A stretch of DNA of 64,000 nt from Plasmopara viticola (GCA_001695595.3 MBPM02000002.1:558001-622000), one strand, 5' to 3'. Counted from the first letter of the stretch, positions 46,531 to 58,088 are shown. Notes: generated by a model from the sequence alone, not told the origin. Program-made: numbers and translations.

Positions 46531-48932
46531 TATAAACGCACATAATTCTTCGGTTAGTGGTCACAAAGTTCAATAAAAAGCCACTTCTTACTCTCCTGTA
46601 CATAGCAGTGAGCCAATACGTACAAATGAGCTGACAAGTATGTGCATATCTGTACACCGCGTCAATGGGCTATATGGATAGCTCACATACCGGCTTCTTC
46701 ACCGAGTCTGTCATTGCCGGCAGACTACTGGAAGTCTATAGATTTCTTTAATTTGATAGTTTAAGGCAAAAACACTGGCATAGTGTATCATTCACAAGAC
46801 ATCTGTTCCGATTTGTATCACTAAGAAAAGATTCGTTCGGCTACTTTTGTAGACTGCGCTAATTAACAAATTTTTTAGGACGTAGTAGTGTCGAATAATA
46901 ACCGGTGGTCTACCACCGAGCGTACCGTTGTTTGAATTATTGGGAGCCCGATGGCTGATGTTAGCAACAGAACTCCCTCAAACAGACAGTCGGGCAGAGA
47001 GAATTTATCGTGTACTCGACACACTGCACAGCGTGTGTAAAAATGCTGCGCAGCATCTGCACTGAGGCACCGCATTCGTGGAGCGACAGCAAGTCATCCC
47101 ACTAAAGAATTTGCTCGACGCATCGTCAGGCTTTGCGTCTTTTAAAGTCCTTGAGCTTATCCAGCATTTTCTCTTAACAACACAAATTTATTGGAAAGAT
47201 GCTCGTAAAAGTTTTCTCACAAATCTTAAGTTTAAGCCCAATTGTCGTACGGAAACAGTTCTTACTGCACAAAAAGTCACCTAAACTTATTCATTTTAAA
47301 AAGGGATGCAATCATTGCAAACATGATAAAATGTTTGACAAACACAGATTTTTTTTTCAATAATTTTTCTTTACTAGATGTACCACTTGAGATAAAAAGC
47401 TTGGTGATAACGAACAAGACGAAACATTGCCTTGTTATTTACCGACATGAAAAGGCATTGGTAGGCGTGGACCAGAAAGAAGGGGGCGAGGTCAACAACA
47501 GCAGTTCTCGGTCCATTTCACGAATGAGACCAGTAGTTAAAATCACGGTCCCGTTTATATTTCTTTTTGCTCTCTGAACAGCGGGAAGAAGAGAGTGGTC
47601 CATCCGAATGGGTACTACTCGGTCAATGCAGACCATGGCACACTCATTTCCTTCACGCGTTGCGAAAGCTCACTTCTTGAGCGGCATGTATAAAGGAGGC
47701 GATTGTCTCAACCTTAAGGCGGCTATGCGCGTGTCATCAAACGACTTCACTAAACGTCGTGAGACGCCTAAAGGCCAAGAGTGGGGTGCACTCAGTATAG
47801 CGATACTTTTGGCTTGTACCCAGCACTATCGTCACAACAGCTCGATTAAAAGGTCTGTTTTGGGTGCAGATGAACTTTCCGAGTATACAGCCCAAAAAAC
47901 AAACACCAGGATGCCTTTTGCTTATTAAGTCGTCATTTTGAGTTGCTACAGAACACCGGAGGAAGGAAAAAAATAGGCGCGTTTTAACCGCAGTGATTGA
48001 GTAAACGTTTTTTTCTTTAGCCTCCCTTGCCCATATTATTGTTTCGCGAACAACTTCTTCTGACTTACCACCTACGGTACGATTGCAGCCTTTGGTTCCG
48101 GTACAGCGTTCGTTGTAGACGCAGCCTTCGCTGCATGCGCTGCCTTAGGCATAATGACCATTTGAGGGAAGATGCTCCTTAGATGCCAAAAAATCTTCTT
48201 GGGGCATGGATCTGTCATCGTCAAATGACTTGGTCGGATTGCAAAAATTTATCGGTGCTTGTTCGGTTACGACCGAATAGATTTTTGTAGAAAAGATCAA
48301 GAAAAGATCATTGATAATAGACTTCTTCTTCTCTGTTGATATCAGTAGAAGAGGATCTAACGGGCCGTTACATACGAGCTCATGAAGCTGGCTTTCAGTT
48401 CAAGGAGCCTTAAACTGGTGGTCCACGACAATTACGTCCTAGGTAATTTTACTGATCTGCTTATAAAACTATCCTACGATCAATCAATGTTGAGGATCTA
48501 CAAAGGGTGCCAAAATAGATGAAAAAGACTCTGCATCGAACGCAGAATAGATGTTTCTGTTCATGAAAAAATGTAAGCAAGACCAACAACACTCCAAATG
48601 CCACACCTTTCGGCTGTGTCTATGCATTTGACATTTGCTTACCACGAGACCGTAAATCTCTCTGCGTGTCTCCTTTATTTGAGGTGCTGTATGACTCTAT
48701 CGAAATTGGTGCACATACTAGTAAATGATACTCATTTGCAAATGCAAGCGGCGCCATAATCGCCCAGTGTTTAAATCTAAAGAGTTTTTCTTGTGCATTG
48801 TATTTGACGCAGACATATAAATACGAATACTTGACTCGCTAAATAGCGTAAGCTCGATCTTTAATACAGTTTTAACTTTATGATTTACTATATAACATAC
48901 GACTTTTATGCTGGATCGACTAATTTTGCGTG
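46531..48932. other. outer right arm and gene-poor stretch
   Basis: No complete gene is seen. Up to about 47300 it is alignable with the left arm. At 47608-47928 a plus-strand frame of 106 codons is open but has no family resemblance. At 48064-48165 there is a short Ala/Gly-rich hydrophobic fragment. The rest is AT-rich without recognisable content. Confidence 0.4.
48064..48165 (+). pseudogene. Ala/Gly-rich hydrophobic coding fragment
   Basis: A 33-codon open stretch ending in TGA reads TTYGTIAAFGSGTAFVVDAA and continues hydrophobic. It resembles the segments at 12808-13110 and 58089-58319 (pattern A-x-G-x-A-x-A-F-x-x-A-A-F). It is too short to be a gene and is taken as a remnant of the same family. 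Confidence 0.3.
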
Positions 48933-51743
48933 CTACAATCCATAGGCACCGCGAGCGAGCTCCCACAAACCTGCAATTACAGGCAACATGGCCGTGTATG
49001 CTGATACAACGCACTGATTTGGGGCATCACACGCGATGCCAATCCCCGTAGCCACTGTAAGGAGAAGTGAACAGAGCGGAAACACTACGTACAGCAATAT
49101 CCTCCGCCATTTAGTAGCATGAAGTACCGCTACATTGCTCCCTCCCTTGATCGAAAGATCGTCCTTACCGTGGTCTTCAAAGTGATTAAACAGGTATAAA
49201 ACACCCATATTAAATCCGTAAATGACCAGTAACAACGGGAGACGAAAGAGCATGTTCATCCACTCGGCACGCACAAAGTATAGGACAATGCCACCAATGA
49301 CAGGAAGCAAGACCGCCACAAGGTTTAATTGTGCCACCACGAAAAAGACAACTCCAAGCGCAACAAGAAGACCCAATACTTTAATGCCATACGCCACTTC
49401 ACAGCCAAAAACCTGCATGGAAGTTGGTGCCCACCACGAAACCATCCACCAATGATGCGCCTCGTCGGGCTGGCACAAGGGTTTTACAAATGCCACTTCG
49501 CGTACATTCTCGAAAAACACAATTGCCATGATCACCAGCACAACAAAAACATCGACTTTTGTCATTTTCCAAACAAACAACGACCGATCTTTCATGCCTT
49601 GCGCGCGCGACTCGTTCAGTTCCTCTATTCGTCGTTGCAAACGTAATTCTTCTTCTCGTTGTCGCTGCGCTTCGCGAGTTCGGTCAATCTTTTCAGCAAT
49701 TAAGCGTTGTTTGTTCAAAAGCTTTTGAGCCAACCGATCGCTTTTATTCTGCGCTTTAAAGCGGTCACGATTTCGACGTTCATTCATCTTCATGATGTCA
49801 CGTTTGCGTAATTGGTCAAACATACTACGAAGGCTATTGACCAAAAGCATCATATTTGAGCGATTCGCTAAAATCTCGCCAGCTTTTAAAATCGCGTCCT
49901 CTCGCTTCGCTCCTAAGGCCACGAAATTCGTTGCCAGCGTCTGGACGCTGTCAAGTCCTTTGCCTTCGTTGCTAACAATAGCCGCGCAAAAGCTATCGCG
50001 TCGAGCATCCTCGAGCATAAACTGCGCACTTTCTACCTCGTCCACGTATGTCATCTCCATAGCCTCTGCTTGGTCCACCCACCGCTCTAACCGACGCATG
50101 GACGCCGCAGTCGAGATGCTACTAGCAGCTGTCGTTGCCCCAAGCCGGTTTGTCCGCTGAACAAGTTGATTATGGCTTGAGGCATCTGTATTTTCAAGCA
50201 ACAATAACTGCTCATGTTCAGGTTCATGTGCTGACTGAAAACTCTCAATTGCACTTTGTAGTTCCTGCTGAATCCTCTGTTGCTCGGCTTTTTCTTCAAA
50301 TGCCTTCACCAGAAAGCTAAACTCGTCCTTCTCCTTCTGTCCTCCACCGATATTGCCAACGCTCCCACTCATGGTCATGCTTCCGCTCCAGCACCTCGCA
50401 AACGCGTCTAGCTCACTTGACGTCGCACTGCCGTTTATCGCATTTTGTGGTGGCGTCCCAGAAGTTGGACGCAGCGAGGCGAGTAGTACAAGAAATACCG
50501 ATTTTGGAAGAGCATCACTCGAATTCATTTTTGTCACAATTAAATCGGAAAGTTGCTCGGAAATTTGCTGGATGCGAGCATTTTCCAAATGTAAACTTTG
50601 TAAACTTTCATCTTGCGCTTGAAGCCACAACTCTTCGTTCACGTAACTCTTCCAACGTATTGGAACAGCTAACTGCATCATCTCCACCGCGACCTGTTCC
50701 CCTCGGCATGCAATTTCTTCAACTCTTGTCATAATTTCTGCAAACGTCATGTCCTTCTTCGTCGTTGGATGAAGCGGCAAATTTTGTAGTTCCATTCTTG
50801 ATTGGTCAAACGTCACTGCTTCAAGTTGCTGCTTCAAATCTCGTGCATTACACACCACTTGCAAGTGGCGTAGCCTTACACAGGCAATTTGCTTGATTTT
50901 TAAGGATAACAACTTGGCGGGAAATGTGCTAATCGCTTGCTCGAGCTTTGTTGGATCGTCTTCATTGAAAAACTTTCTCAGGGTACGTCGTTCACAATAG
51001 ACCCGCCACATGATCCAGCCGACGTTCCATAATAAAGTAAACACAAGTCCAAAACCCACCAACATGGCCACGACGACTGCCAACACGGCTGTTTGTTCCT
51101 GTGTCGTAAGCTCGGTCTTTTCTTCGTTCCACCACCACACTGCCGTGCGGTACGACACGTATCGTTTCAACGTTTCATCTTCCTTCACTTTAGCAATGGC
51201 TGCCCTTACTGCAAAGTCCTCAATCTCCTCGTCCTCAGCTACAGCTGGCAGCTTTGTCTTGACCTCCTTTTCCATCTTCACTTCCTCGTTGCTTGTCTTG
51301 TCGGTCGTCTCCCATGTTAAAACGTGGATATCTCCATCTGGCCACGGCTCAAGCTCGGAGCCTTTGATATCACGAGCTTCGATCGCAATCTCTTGCGTCT
51401 CCTTGGGTCCATCCGAGAACGAGAAATCTTCCACGCGAACTTCCACACGTCTGTAGGCTTTATAGTAATAAAAACTATAAGTGCTTTATTTTAATATCAA
51501 AAGCAATTCATTAGTGGTGGGAAGTCACGTACGACGTGAGCGCTCCGCAACTGCGCGACGGGCGTCGCTGGCGCTTAGTAGCAGGAACGTGACGACCAGG
51601 AGTCGCCGTACGTAGCTCAATGTTGTGGTACTGGGTACCACTCGCGTACCAAGTCGCACTCGCGACGGCATCTTGCGTTTCTCAGGCACTAAAACGAAGT
51701 GTCGGGTGGGACATGATGCCATGGAGCTATTTCTTAGAACCAT
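48933..51743 (-). CDS. secretory-pathway multi-pass coiled-coil membrane protein
   Basis: Two exons: 51743-51529 and 51450-48933, separated by a 78-bp intron (donor GTGACT, acceptor CTACAG) that restores frame. The product is 910 aa from ATG 51743, or 886 aa from ATG 51671, which I prefer because a signal-like hydrophobic segment (RRLLVVTFLLLSASDA) then lies near the N-terminus. Next come an EVRVEDFSF motif, an acidic stretch, WWW, a membrane helix (about 169-197 of the 886-aa form), and a long charged helical region with strong coiled-coil character (about 200-660, KNKSDRLAQKLLNKQRLIAE type). The last ~220 residues carry about six membrane helices. The function is not recognised. It is a tandem paralogue of 51903-53353, same strand, 159 bp apart. 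The sequence is lineage-specific in appearance. Confidence 0.8.
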
Positions 51744-51902
51744 CCCGCGGCCAAAACTCCCTCATTATTGTGTTGGTTGACACTGAAATGAGGGAAAGAT
51801 TCAGTGACGTATTAAATGAAAATAATATATTATAATACATACAAGTGATCTCTTGACGTTCTACTTCAGAAAGACTACTATAATTTGATGACTACCCCTT
51901 TT

Positions 51903-53353
51903 TCATGCTGCTTTTTGCGCCGTAGTGCTGTACGTGGCTGCTTTCGGCATGTTCGCTACAATTACAGCGCGTGAAAGAGGAATGTCTATTTTCTGAGAAG
52001 AAGCGGGGCTTGTCTCGGGCTCAACTGCTATCGCTTTTTTATGCATTGCATTGCCGAGCGATGTGAACATATCGGCGGTAAATCCTTGTGGGAGCTCTTT
52101 TGTCAACACTTGCAGCTCTTGTAAAACTTCGTCAGTCAGATCTTCACCTTCACTGCTTGAAAGTCGACTCTGGCGCCTTCCAAAAGTCTTTTCGTGACGC
52201 ACCTGCTGCAATTGCCAAGACTGTTTTCGATTTTGTCGACGAAGAATCGTTGCTTGGATGCGGAGAAATGACGCGTAAGTCTCGTGCAATCTCTCCCACG
52301 CTTGCGGTAGACTCAACTCGATCCTTTTGTCCTCATTGACATCTTGTCTGATATCCGTCAAGTGTTCCTCAACGACTTCCGCTTTAAAACTGCTGTCTTT
52401 TGCTTGTATCTTCTGCAACGTTGCTAAGATTTCCGTAAGCGTCGCCTCGGTCCCTTCTTCATGTTGCAACAAATACAACTCAGCGACCATCTGCTGCGTG
52501 TCATCAGTGATTCCGGCTTTCATTTCGCGCTTTAATTTCTCAACTACAAGCAAAAATTGTAGATGACAAAAGCGAACAATCGACAATTGTTTTTGCACCG
52601 CCGTCATATCACTGCATGTATCCTTTTCCATCCCTTCTTCTTCCTCTAGCACGCTGTACCTTTGAATCGACAACCTCACAATCTTCCACATGACCCGAAG
52701 CACAAAAACTATGAATCGCACGACGCAAATTGCAATCAGCGCTAAGACTACAACGTCCTGCCTCGTAAACTCCTCCGTCACTGCATCTTTCCACCAAGAC
52801 GTTTCACCCTCTGTAGCAATCTCCTCTTTTTTTCCAACAGCTAAGACCATGTACAGTGCAAATGCATAAGTTGCATCACTACAACGCAATAAGACATACA
52901 AAGCGTCCGTACCTTGCATGACGGTAAAAATGTCTGCTGTTTTCACATCTTTTGTAACAACTTGAATGACTGGCCGCTCCTGTGCGTCATCTACAGCCAC
53001 AAAGCATGTGCGACATCATGCACCACAATGGATACAAGCCCGTGAGTAAAGCTTTTGAGTGACGACATAAAACCCACACACTTCCGCACACCATGGAAAG
53101 AAAAGTCTTCCTCTCGGATCTCCATCGGCGTCTGAGCAGCTGATAATTGCGTCGTCGTCAATGCAGAAGACGGAAATAAGACAGAGCCAGTCACCGGATT
53201 GAAACGACCCGAGAGAGAGAAGACAAAACTTTTGACACCTTTGGTACTTGGGCTAGCGGAAACGAACACGTGGCGCTTCTGGCTTATAAGCAGGAGCACC
53301 ATGTACAGTGTCTGACGTACTGATGCACACGGCAAGGACGGAGAGAACTGCAT
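51903..53353 (-). CDS. paralogous coiled-coil membrane protein, short form
   Basis: Exon 1 (53353-53092) and exon 2 (52990-51903) join across a 101-bp intron (donor GTGTGC, acceptor TGTAG) to give 449 aa. The join is supported by the paralogue: EIREEDFSF-H-DDAQERPVIQVV lines up without gaps with EVRVEDFSF-S-DGPKETQEIAIE. The N-terminus is hydrophobic (a likely signal peptide, first ~33 residues). Then follow a WWK motif, one membrane helix (DVVVLALIAICVVRFIVFVL), and a helical coiled-coil-like region to the C-terminus. The multi-pass C-terminal domain of the neighbour is absent, so the two differ in topology. Function unknown. Tandem duplication of an ancestral gene followed by loss or gain of the C-terminal domain is inferred. 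Confidence 0.75.
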
Positions 53354-53665
53354 TAATTGAAAGGAGTGAAGAGGTGGGATCAGATCTGAGCAGGAACGTT
53401 CTCAACAATGAAGGAAAAGCTCATATTGCACATGGTCAAAAGTCAGAACCACCAAAGTTCGATAAACCTCTCAAACTACTTGAGTCAAGTTATAAAATCT
53501 GGTATAAGTAACTATTTAATATCGATTATGCAGTGCAAGCCATAGATCACAAAACTTTGTTTTAGACTACTTACTTGGCCCGAGATAGCCGTACATGCTC
53601 ATACCCAAAGTCCACATGTTTTACAGTTGCTGTGATGCTGATGTATTACCAGCAACTCCTTGTCT
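53354..53665. other. short spacer
   Basis: About 310 bp between two minus-strand genes; nothing recognisable. Confidence 0.6.
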
Positions 53666-54412
53666 TCATTCACAGGCGATAACAGGCCTGCAATTGTTTT
53701 GCCATAGTCGACGACGAGCGTAACTCGTGGCAAACGACGCTGACGACCAGGGTCCCGTATAGGTAGACGCGTATATCCATCCATGGTCGTCCCCTTTTTT
53801 AGTAGAATAAACCCAACCTGATCCTTCCAAACCTTCAGGAACATCTGGAGCTACGTCGTCAAAGTTGTCAGAGGACGTCTGAAGGTCAAATGTGCTCCAG
53901 TGACGACGTTCGTTGTTGTGCGAAGGTGCCCACTTGCCATCTACATAGTCCTCATTCTCCCAAACAAACAACATCTTTTGTCCATCTATCTCTTGTGTGT
54001 AACAAATGTCTAATTGAATCGTCGTTTTTTTGTCTGGGGTCCTATGAGCGGTCTTTAATGTCTCTGGAACTGATAGCTCGTAGGTCTCTACGATGGCCTC
54101 ATTTGGGCGTTGCTCAAACATTGACAGCGGCAGACGTAGCTCTCCAAGTAAGTCGTCCGTCTTGAAATGGTCATTGTCCACCACTTGAACGAGCAGCTGA
54201 CGCTCGGCGAGTTGGGATGTATGTGGCACCTCAAACTCAAATGTCTCGGCCGGCTGCCACACGGGGTCGAGTGCCTCATTGATGCAGGACGATCGCAGGT
54301 ACTCGTCACCCAGCTGAAAGGTTACAAAGGGATCGCTTGCACTTCCTTGGATGAACGTGTCAGCAACAGGCAAGTTGGTAGCGCGCAGCAGGGTTACAAT
54401 GAGTTGAGGCAT
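53666..54412 (-). CDS. C2 domain + dysferlin-type (DysF) domain protein
   Basis: A single-exon 248-aa protein. Residues 1-~115 form a C2 domain (PQLIVTLLRATNLP, then SDPFVTFQLGDE, VVDNDHFKTDDLLGELRLPL) with several acidic loop residues suited to Ca2+-dependent phospholipid binding. Residues ~145-240 have the tryptophan/arginine pattern of the DysFN/DysFC module found in dysferlins and peroxisomal Pex23/30 proteins: LFVWENEDYVDGKW, RRHWSTFD, GWVYSTKKGDDHGWIYASTY, and GPW with YARRRLW. There is no membrane helix, so it would act as a soluble protein at membranes. Membrane repair, trafficking or peroxisome roles are known for the domain family; which applies here is not visible. It is divergent from the mTERF gene across a LINE insertion. 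Confidence 0.88.
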   Translation of the reverse strand: MPQLIVTLLRATNLPVADTFIQGSASDPFVTFQLGDEYLRSSCINEALDPVWQPAETFEFEVPHTSQLAERQLLVQVVDNDHFKTDDLLGELRLPLSMFEQRPNEAIVETYELSVPETLKTAHRTPDKKTTIQLDICYTQEIDGQKMLFVWENEDYVDGKWAPSHNNERRHWSTFDLQTSSDNFDDVAPDVPEGLEGSGWVYSTKKGDDHGWIYASTYTGPWSSASFATSYARRRLWQNNCRPVIACE

Positions 54413-54813
54413 TGCGTCTTGCCGTAGTGTCCCTTTGGATACTGGGTATTGCTACAGCATATCATACAGAGACCTTCCGGATACTAATATACTACAGGCT
54501 ACTACCTCATTCATTATCTCTTGTTATTTATCATTTTAAGAAGGGAAACATTTGAGACTATTTTAGCGGAAAAAGGCTGATGGGATGCAGAAGCTCGTCA
54601 TGATGGACAGAAATGACTCCAAAACTCGTCATGTGCAGTATGTGTCAAGCCAGAAGCACCTCTCGCCTTGCTCTGACCTGAATTGTCAATCAAGTAATTA
54701 GTCTGCGATCAGGCTCGTTGTAGCTATAGGAATGTGAAGAAGCAGCTGTTAGGATTTTGCGCTTAAAGGTTTGACCTTCCGCATCATTTGCCAAGAATCT
54801 ATAATTTTAGAAG
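54413..54813. other. 5' flank of the C2/DysF gene
   Basis: No gene is seen. Together with 55983-56055 it made up the original divergent promoter (about 0.5 kb) before the LINE inserted. Confidence 0.6.
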
Positions 54814-54825
54814 GTATAATTGTAT

Positions 54826-55970
54826 TTTTCGGAAAAGGTTGGGGTGACGCCCTCCTTCCAAGCGCGGGGGCTTAATGCTCGCGCGCTTCGGGCAGGTGCT
54901 CTCGGGCATCTGCAGGTCTCTAACGAGTCTCACCCTCGACGTGACGGTCTCCAGCACCAGGCCAAACCCCCTTCCACGCCCTTAATCGCGCCAACCGCAT
55001 CCGGATTGGCTCCTTTAATGTGAATTCTCTAGGTTCGAAGCGCAAGAAGCACGTAACACTCCCCGAAGATCTCCGGCGCTACCGCGTCGATATCCTTGGC
55101 CTCCGCGAAACCAAGATCTACGATAGAGGTGAGCACCGCATTGATGACTTCCTTCTAACCCTGAAAAAAAAAAATCGAAGCCGAGACCGAAGTCACCGAA
55201 ATCCGCCGCCACTGCAACCCGTCGGGCGCCACTCGACACGCCCGATCCCGAGAAGAAACCTGGCACCACACTAAGAAGCTCGGAACACTCCTCGGCGATA
55301 TTAAAGATTTATCCCGACGCAAGTCCCTGGCCACCCTCGCGCTCCACCGCCTCTGGTCCGTCTGGCTCCGCCCCACGTTCATCTCACCCAAGACACGCAT
55401 TCGATTGTACAACACCTACGTTCTACCGATTCTGCTGTACAACTGGGCTCTTACCAAGTCAGAGCTCCACGGCCTCGAGAGTTTCCATCGCCGCCAGCTT
55501 CGCTACGCTCTTGGCTACGCTACCCCCGACCCATTTCGAATGCAAGATTCTACGACCTCTGTGATGAGCGGCCGCTGAGACTACGACTGACACAAGCTCG
55601 CTGGCGCCTGTTTGGCCATGTACTTCGCCGCTATCCCGACATTACAGCTGACCTCCAGATGCGTGCCTACTTCTTCTCCACCGCAGCAAAATGGCGCGGA
55701 CGTTCCCGCACCACGCTCCCCTCGACACTCGACCACAATCTTGTTTCCCGTGGCTCCGGCTTTCGACTCCGGACAGCACAAGACCTCGAAGTGGTACGTA
55801 CCCTTGCACAAGACCGAAAGAAATGGAAGACCCATTTGACCTCGGTGCTGGATGCACTGCCCGCCGAACGAGACTCGACGTATGCGGACACCACTCTATG
55901 CCGTGGACTAGCCAGACTGAGCCTAGCACGTGCATACCTTGGCAACGCGATAACGTAATACATTACATTA
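54826..55970 (+). mobile_element. LINE copy C, internally deleted, with 12-bp target duplication
   Basis: A 1145-bp non-LTR retrotransposon copy flanked by perfect direct repeats GTATAATTGTAT (54814-54825 and 55971-55982). The 5' block matches copy A. Near 54985-55165 lies the start of an apurinic-endonuclease domain (IRIGSFNVNSL, then DILGLRETKIYDRGEHRIDD). It is followed after a deletion by the end of a reverse-transcriptase protein (TRIRLYNTYVLPILLYNWAL, then ESFHRRQLRYALGY near 55480) and a C-terminal region (RWRLFGHVLRRYPD). Frameshifts are present. The catalytic reverse-transcriptase core is missing, so the copy is not autonomous. Confidence 0.92.
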
Positions 55971-56055
55971 GTATAATTGTATATACGGAAAAAGACTGTA
56001 CTATAGGTCAAAGTTTACTCCATGTCGATAGTGTACTACCATAATTCAAGAAGGA

Positions 56056-57298
56056 ATGCTACGACTGCGTCCATCGCTCTTTACACTCAGACGTGGCTTC
56101 AGTGCAGCCCCGGTGAGGCCTATGGAGGATGTTGTAGCCGCCCGTAGAAAGGAGTCAGCATGCTATGCGCGATTTACGCGCAAATACCCATTGCAAATTG
56201 GGCCTCTGTCCATGGAAGCGGTGGACCGAACAGCTCGCTACTTGACAACTCGAGGCCTCAGTCATACGCAAGCATTGCGTGCTATTTCTCTTCACGTTAT
56301 GGTCGGATTGTGTTGTCTATGCGATTATTTTATATAAGATAGAGTCATTAATTTACATCTATGGCGGCACAGATCACCCGCTACTCGCAGGAAATGATGG
56401 AAAGCAAGGTCTGAACTAATTTACACATGTTTTGTGTATTAAATAATGAAGGTCTTATGATTGTAATTATTGCAGATTGAGTGGCTTGAGAATTTAGGCC
56501 TTAACCATGACAACGTCAACAATATTATTGTGCGCCATCCTATCATTTTGGGATTTGCCTTGGAAAAGCTTGAAGCACTTGTCACGTGGTATACTTGCCA
56601 TGGGGTACCAACAAACAAGGTACGAAAGAAAGTAATCGCTGCTGTCAAGACATGTGCTTAAATGTATCCTGTATTAGATGGCCTATATTTTTAAAGTATT
56701 TCCAGAAGGAGTATCATTTAGCCTCGAGAACCTGGACTCAAAAGTTGATTATTTTACAAAGTTTGGCTGCAGCAATGATCAAATCGCTCGTATATTGATG
56801 ATGGCCCCGCAGGTGCTGGCCTACAGTCTGGAGAAGCTGCAGGTCAACGTGAATTATTTGATGGAATTGGGCGTTCCTTCCGAGCAAATATCAGCTATTA
56901 TTGCGAGGGTGCCTCAGATCCTTGGTTTAAAGACTATTCGAATAAAGGAAACGGTCTATACTCTAAACGAGATGTTTGGCCCAGCAGCAGGCGTCAGGAC
57001 TTTGATCTCAGATTCACGCATCGTCATGCACAATGTGAGTGGTTTGCGTCGCTCTTACAAGTTTTTACTCTCGGTTGGTTTTCTCCAAGAGCGAATTGAG
57101 CAGTGTACAAGGTTTATCACACGAAATGACAGTCGCATTCTGCGTCCGCGTGTTAAATTTCTCAAGACGAAGGGTTTGAATGTACTTGAGAATGTCTCGT
57201 GGATTCTTATGCCAGAGAGCCAATTTATGGTAAAGTATCCCGGCTATGCAGCTTACATGACCCAAATCAAGACACGACTTAAAAAGCGGCAAAAGTGA
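56056..57298 (+). CDS. mitochondrial transcription termination factor (mTERF) family protein
   Basis: Four exons: 56056-56301, 56373-56408, 56476-56619 and 56678-57298. The introns are 71, 67 and 58 bp, and the 348-aa frame is continuous. The first splice donor is uncertain by six bases. The N-terminus (MLRLRPSLFTLRRGFSAAPV) is a typical mitochondrial presequence. The rest contains repeated ~30-residue mTERF helices, such as LENLGLNHDNVNNIIVRHP, LGVPSEQISAIIARVPQILG, and KLQVNVNYLMELG preceded by a proline-containing APQVLAYSLE. Family members bind nucleic acid in mitochondria or plastids and act in transcription termination or ribosome assembly. The LINE insertion ends only 73 bp before the start codon. 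The C-terminus is basic (KTRLKKRQK). Confidence 0.9.
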
Positions 57299-58088
57299 TT
57301 TTGCAGCTTGAATTACTGAAGATGTGCAGTGCAGATCATAATGGCTAAATATCTGTAATGCACGGGGCGTTTTTGTGTAAACTCTCTTATGTATGTTTCT
57401 ACTCCTTGCAAATTGTTATGGCCTTCACGAAGAGGACGCACGAATAAAAACGACAAAGATGTAGGTGTGAATCATGACATAGACCAAGGGAGGTGATCAC
57501 TTGTTAAATCCTGCTCACGAGCGAGAGAGTTGGCGCTGTCGAGGACAATTTGAGGTACAAAGGGCGTTGAGTATAGTAGCGCCAGCGGACACCTTGCTAT
57601 TCGAGGCTGCAAAATTAATTTATTTACTGTGAAGACGATAGGCAGCGGGAGGCTGAAATACTACAATCAAATGTCGATGGAGAGAAGACATGTATCGAAC
57701 CTACAGTGCCCGGTGTGTTTGTTGGCTAAAGAAATAAAAAGTTAGTCGCTTAATTGAGCTCGAGACATAGTTGTTTGGCTGAAATAACGTTTAGAAGCAA
57801 CAGTGAGACGACCATAAGTCGCTGGTAGAAATGCGTTAACGAGGTGTCCCATCGTCTGCCGTCTTTAGAGCACAATATCTTTTGGACAACTAACCTACAG
57901 TTAGGCAGGAACTATAACCAATCCAAAGTGCGGTTTGATATTCATATCGGAAGGAGGTCCGGGTTTCACCAGCTACTTTTAAAGGAGAGGGAGCAGTGCT
58001 ATCCATTACTCTTGCCGTTTATTCAAAAGCTGGTATGGTCCTAGAAACCAAATTAGCAGTAAAAATGGCTGCTAGTCGGCCGATTCAT
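57299..58088. other. intergenic stretch
   Basis: No gene is seen downstream of the mTERF gene; short open frames only. Confidence 0.5.

Larger units (their letters stand above)
39380..47300 (+). repeat. right arm of the large inverted duplication
   Basis: Inverted partner of 18400-28255. The order is conserved: upstream region (39380-40278), ATPase (40279-43869), decayed gene (44300-46530), then increasingly diverged sequence to about 47300 (for example the block near 47110-47290 against 18420-18600). It lacks the TIR element and LINE copy A found in or at the edge of the left arm, so those entered after the duplication or were lost here. Confidence 0.85.
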
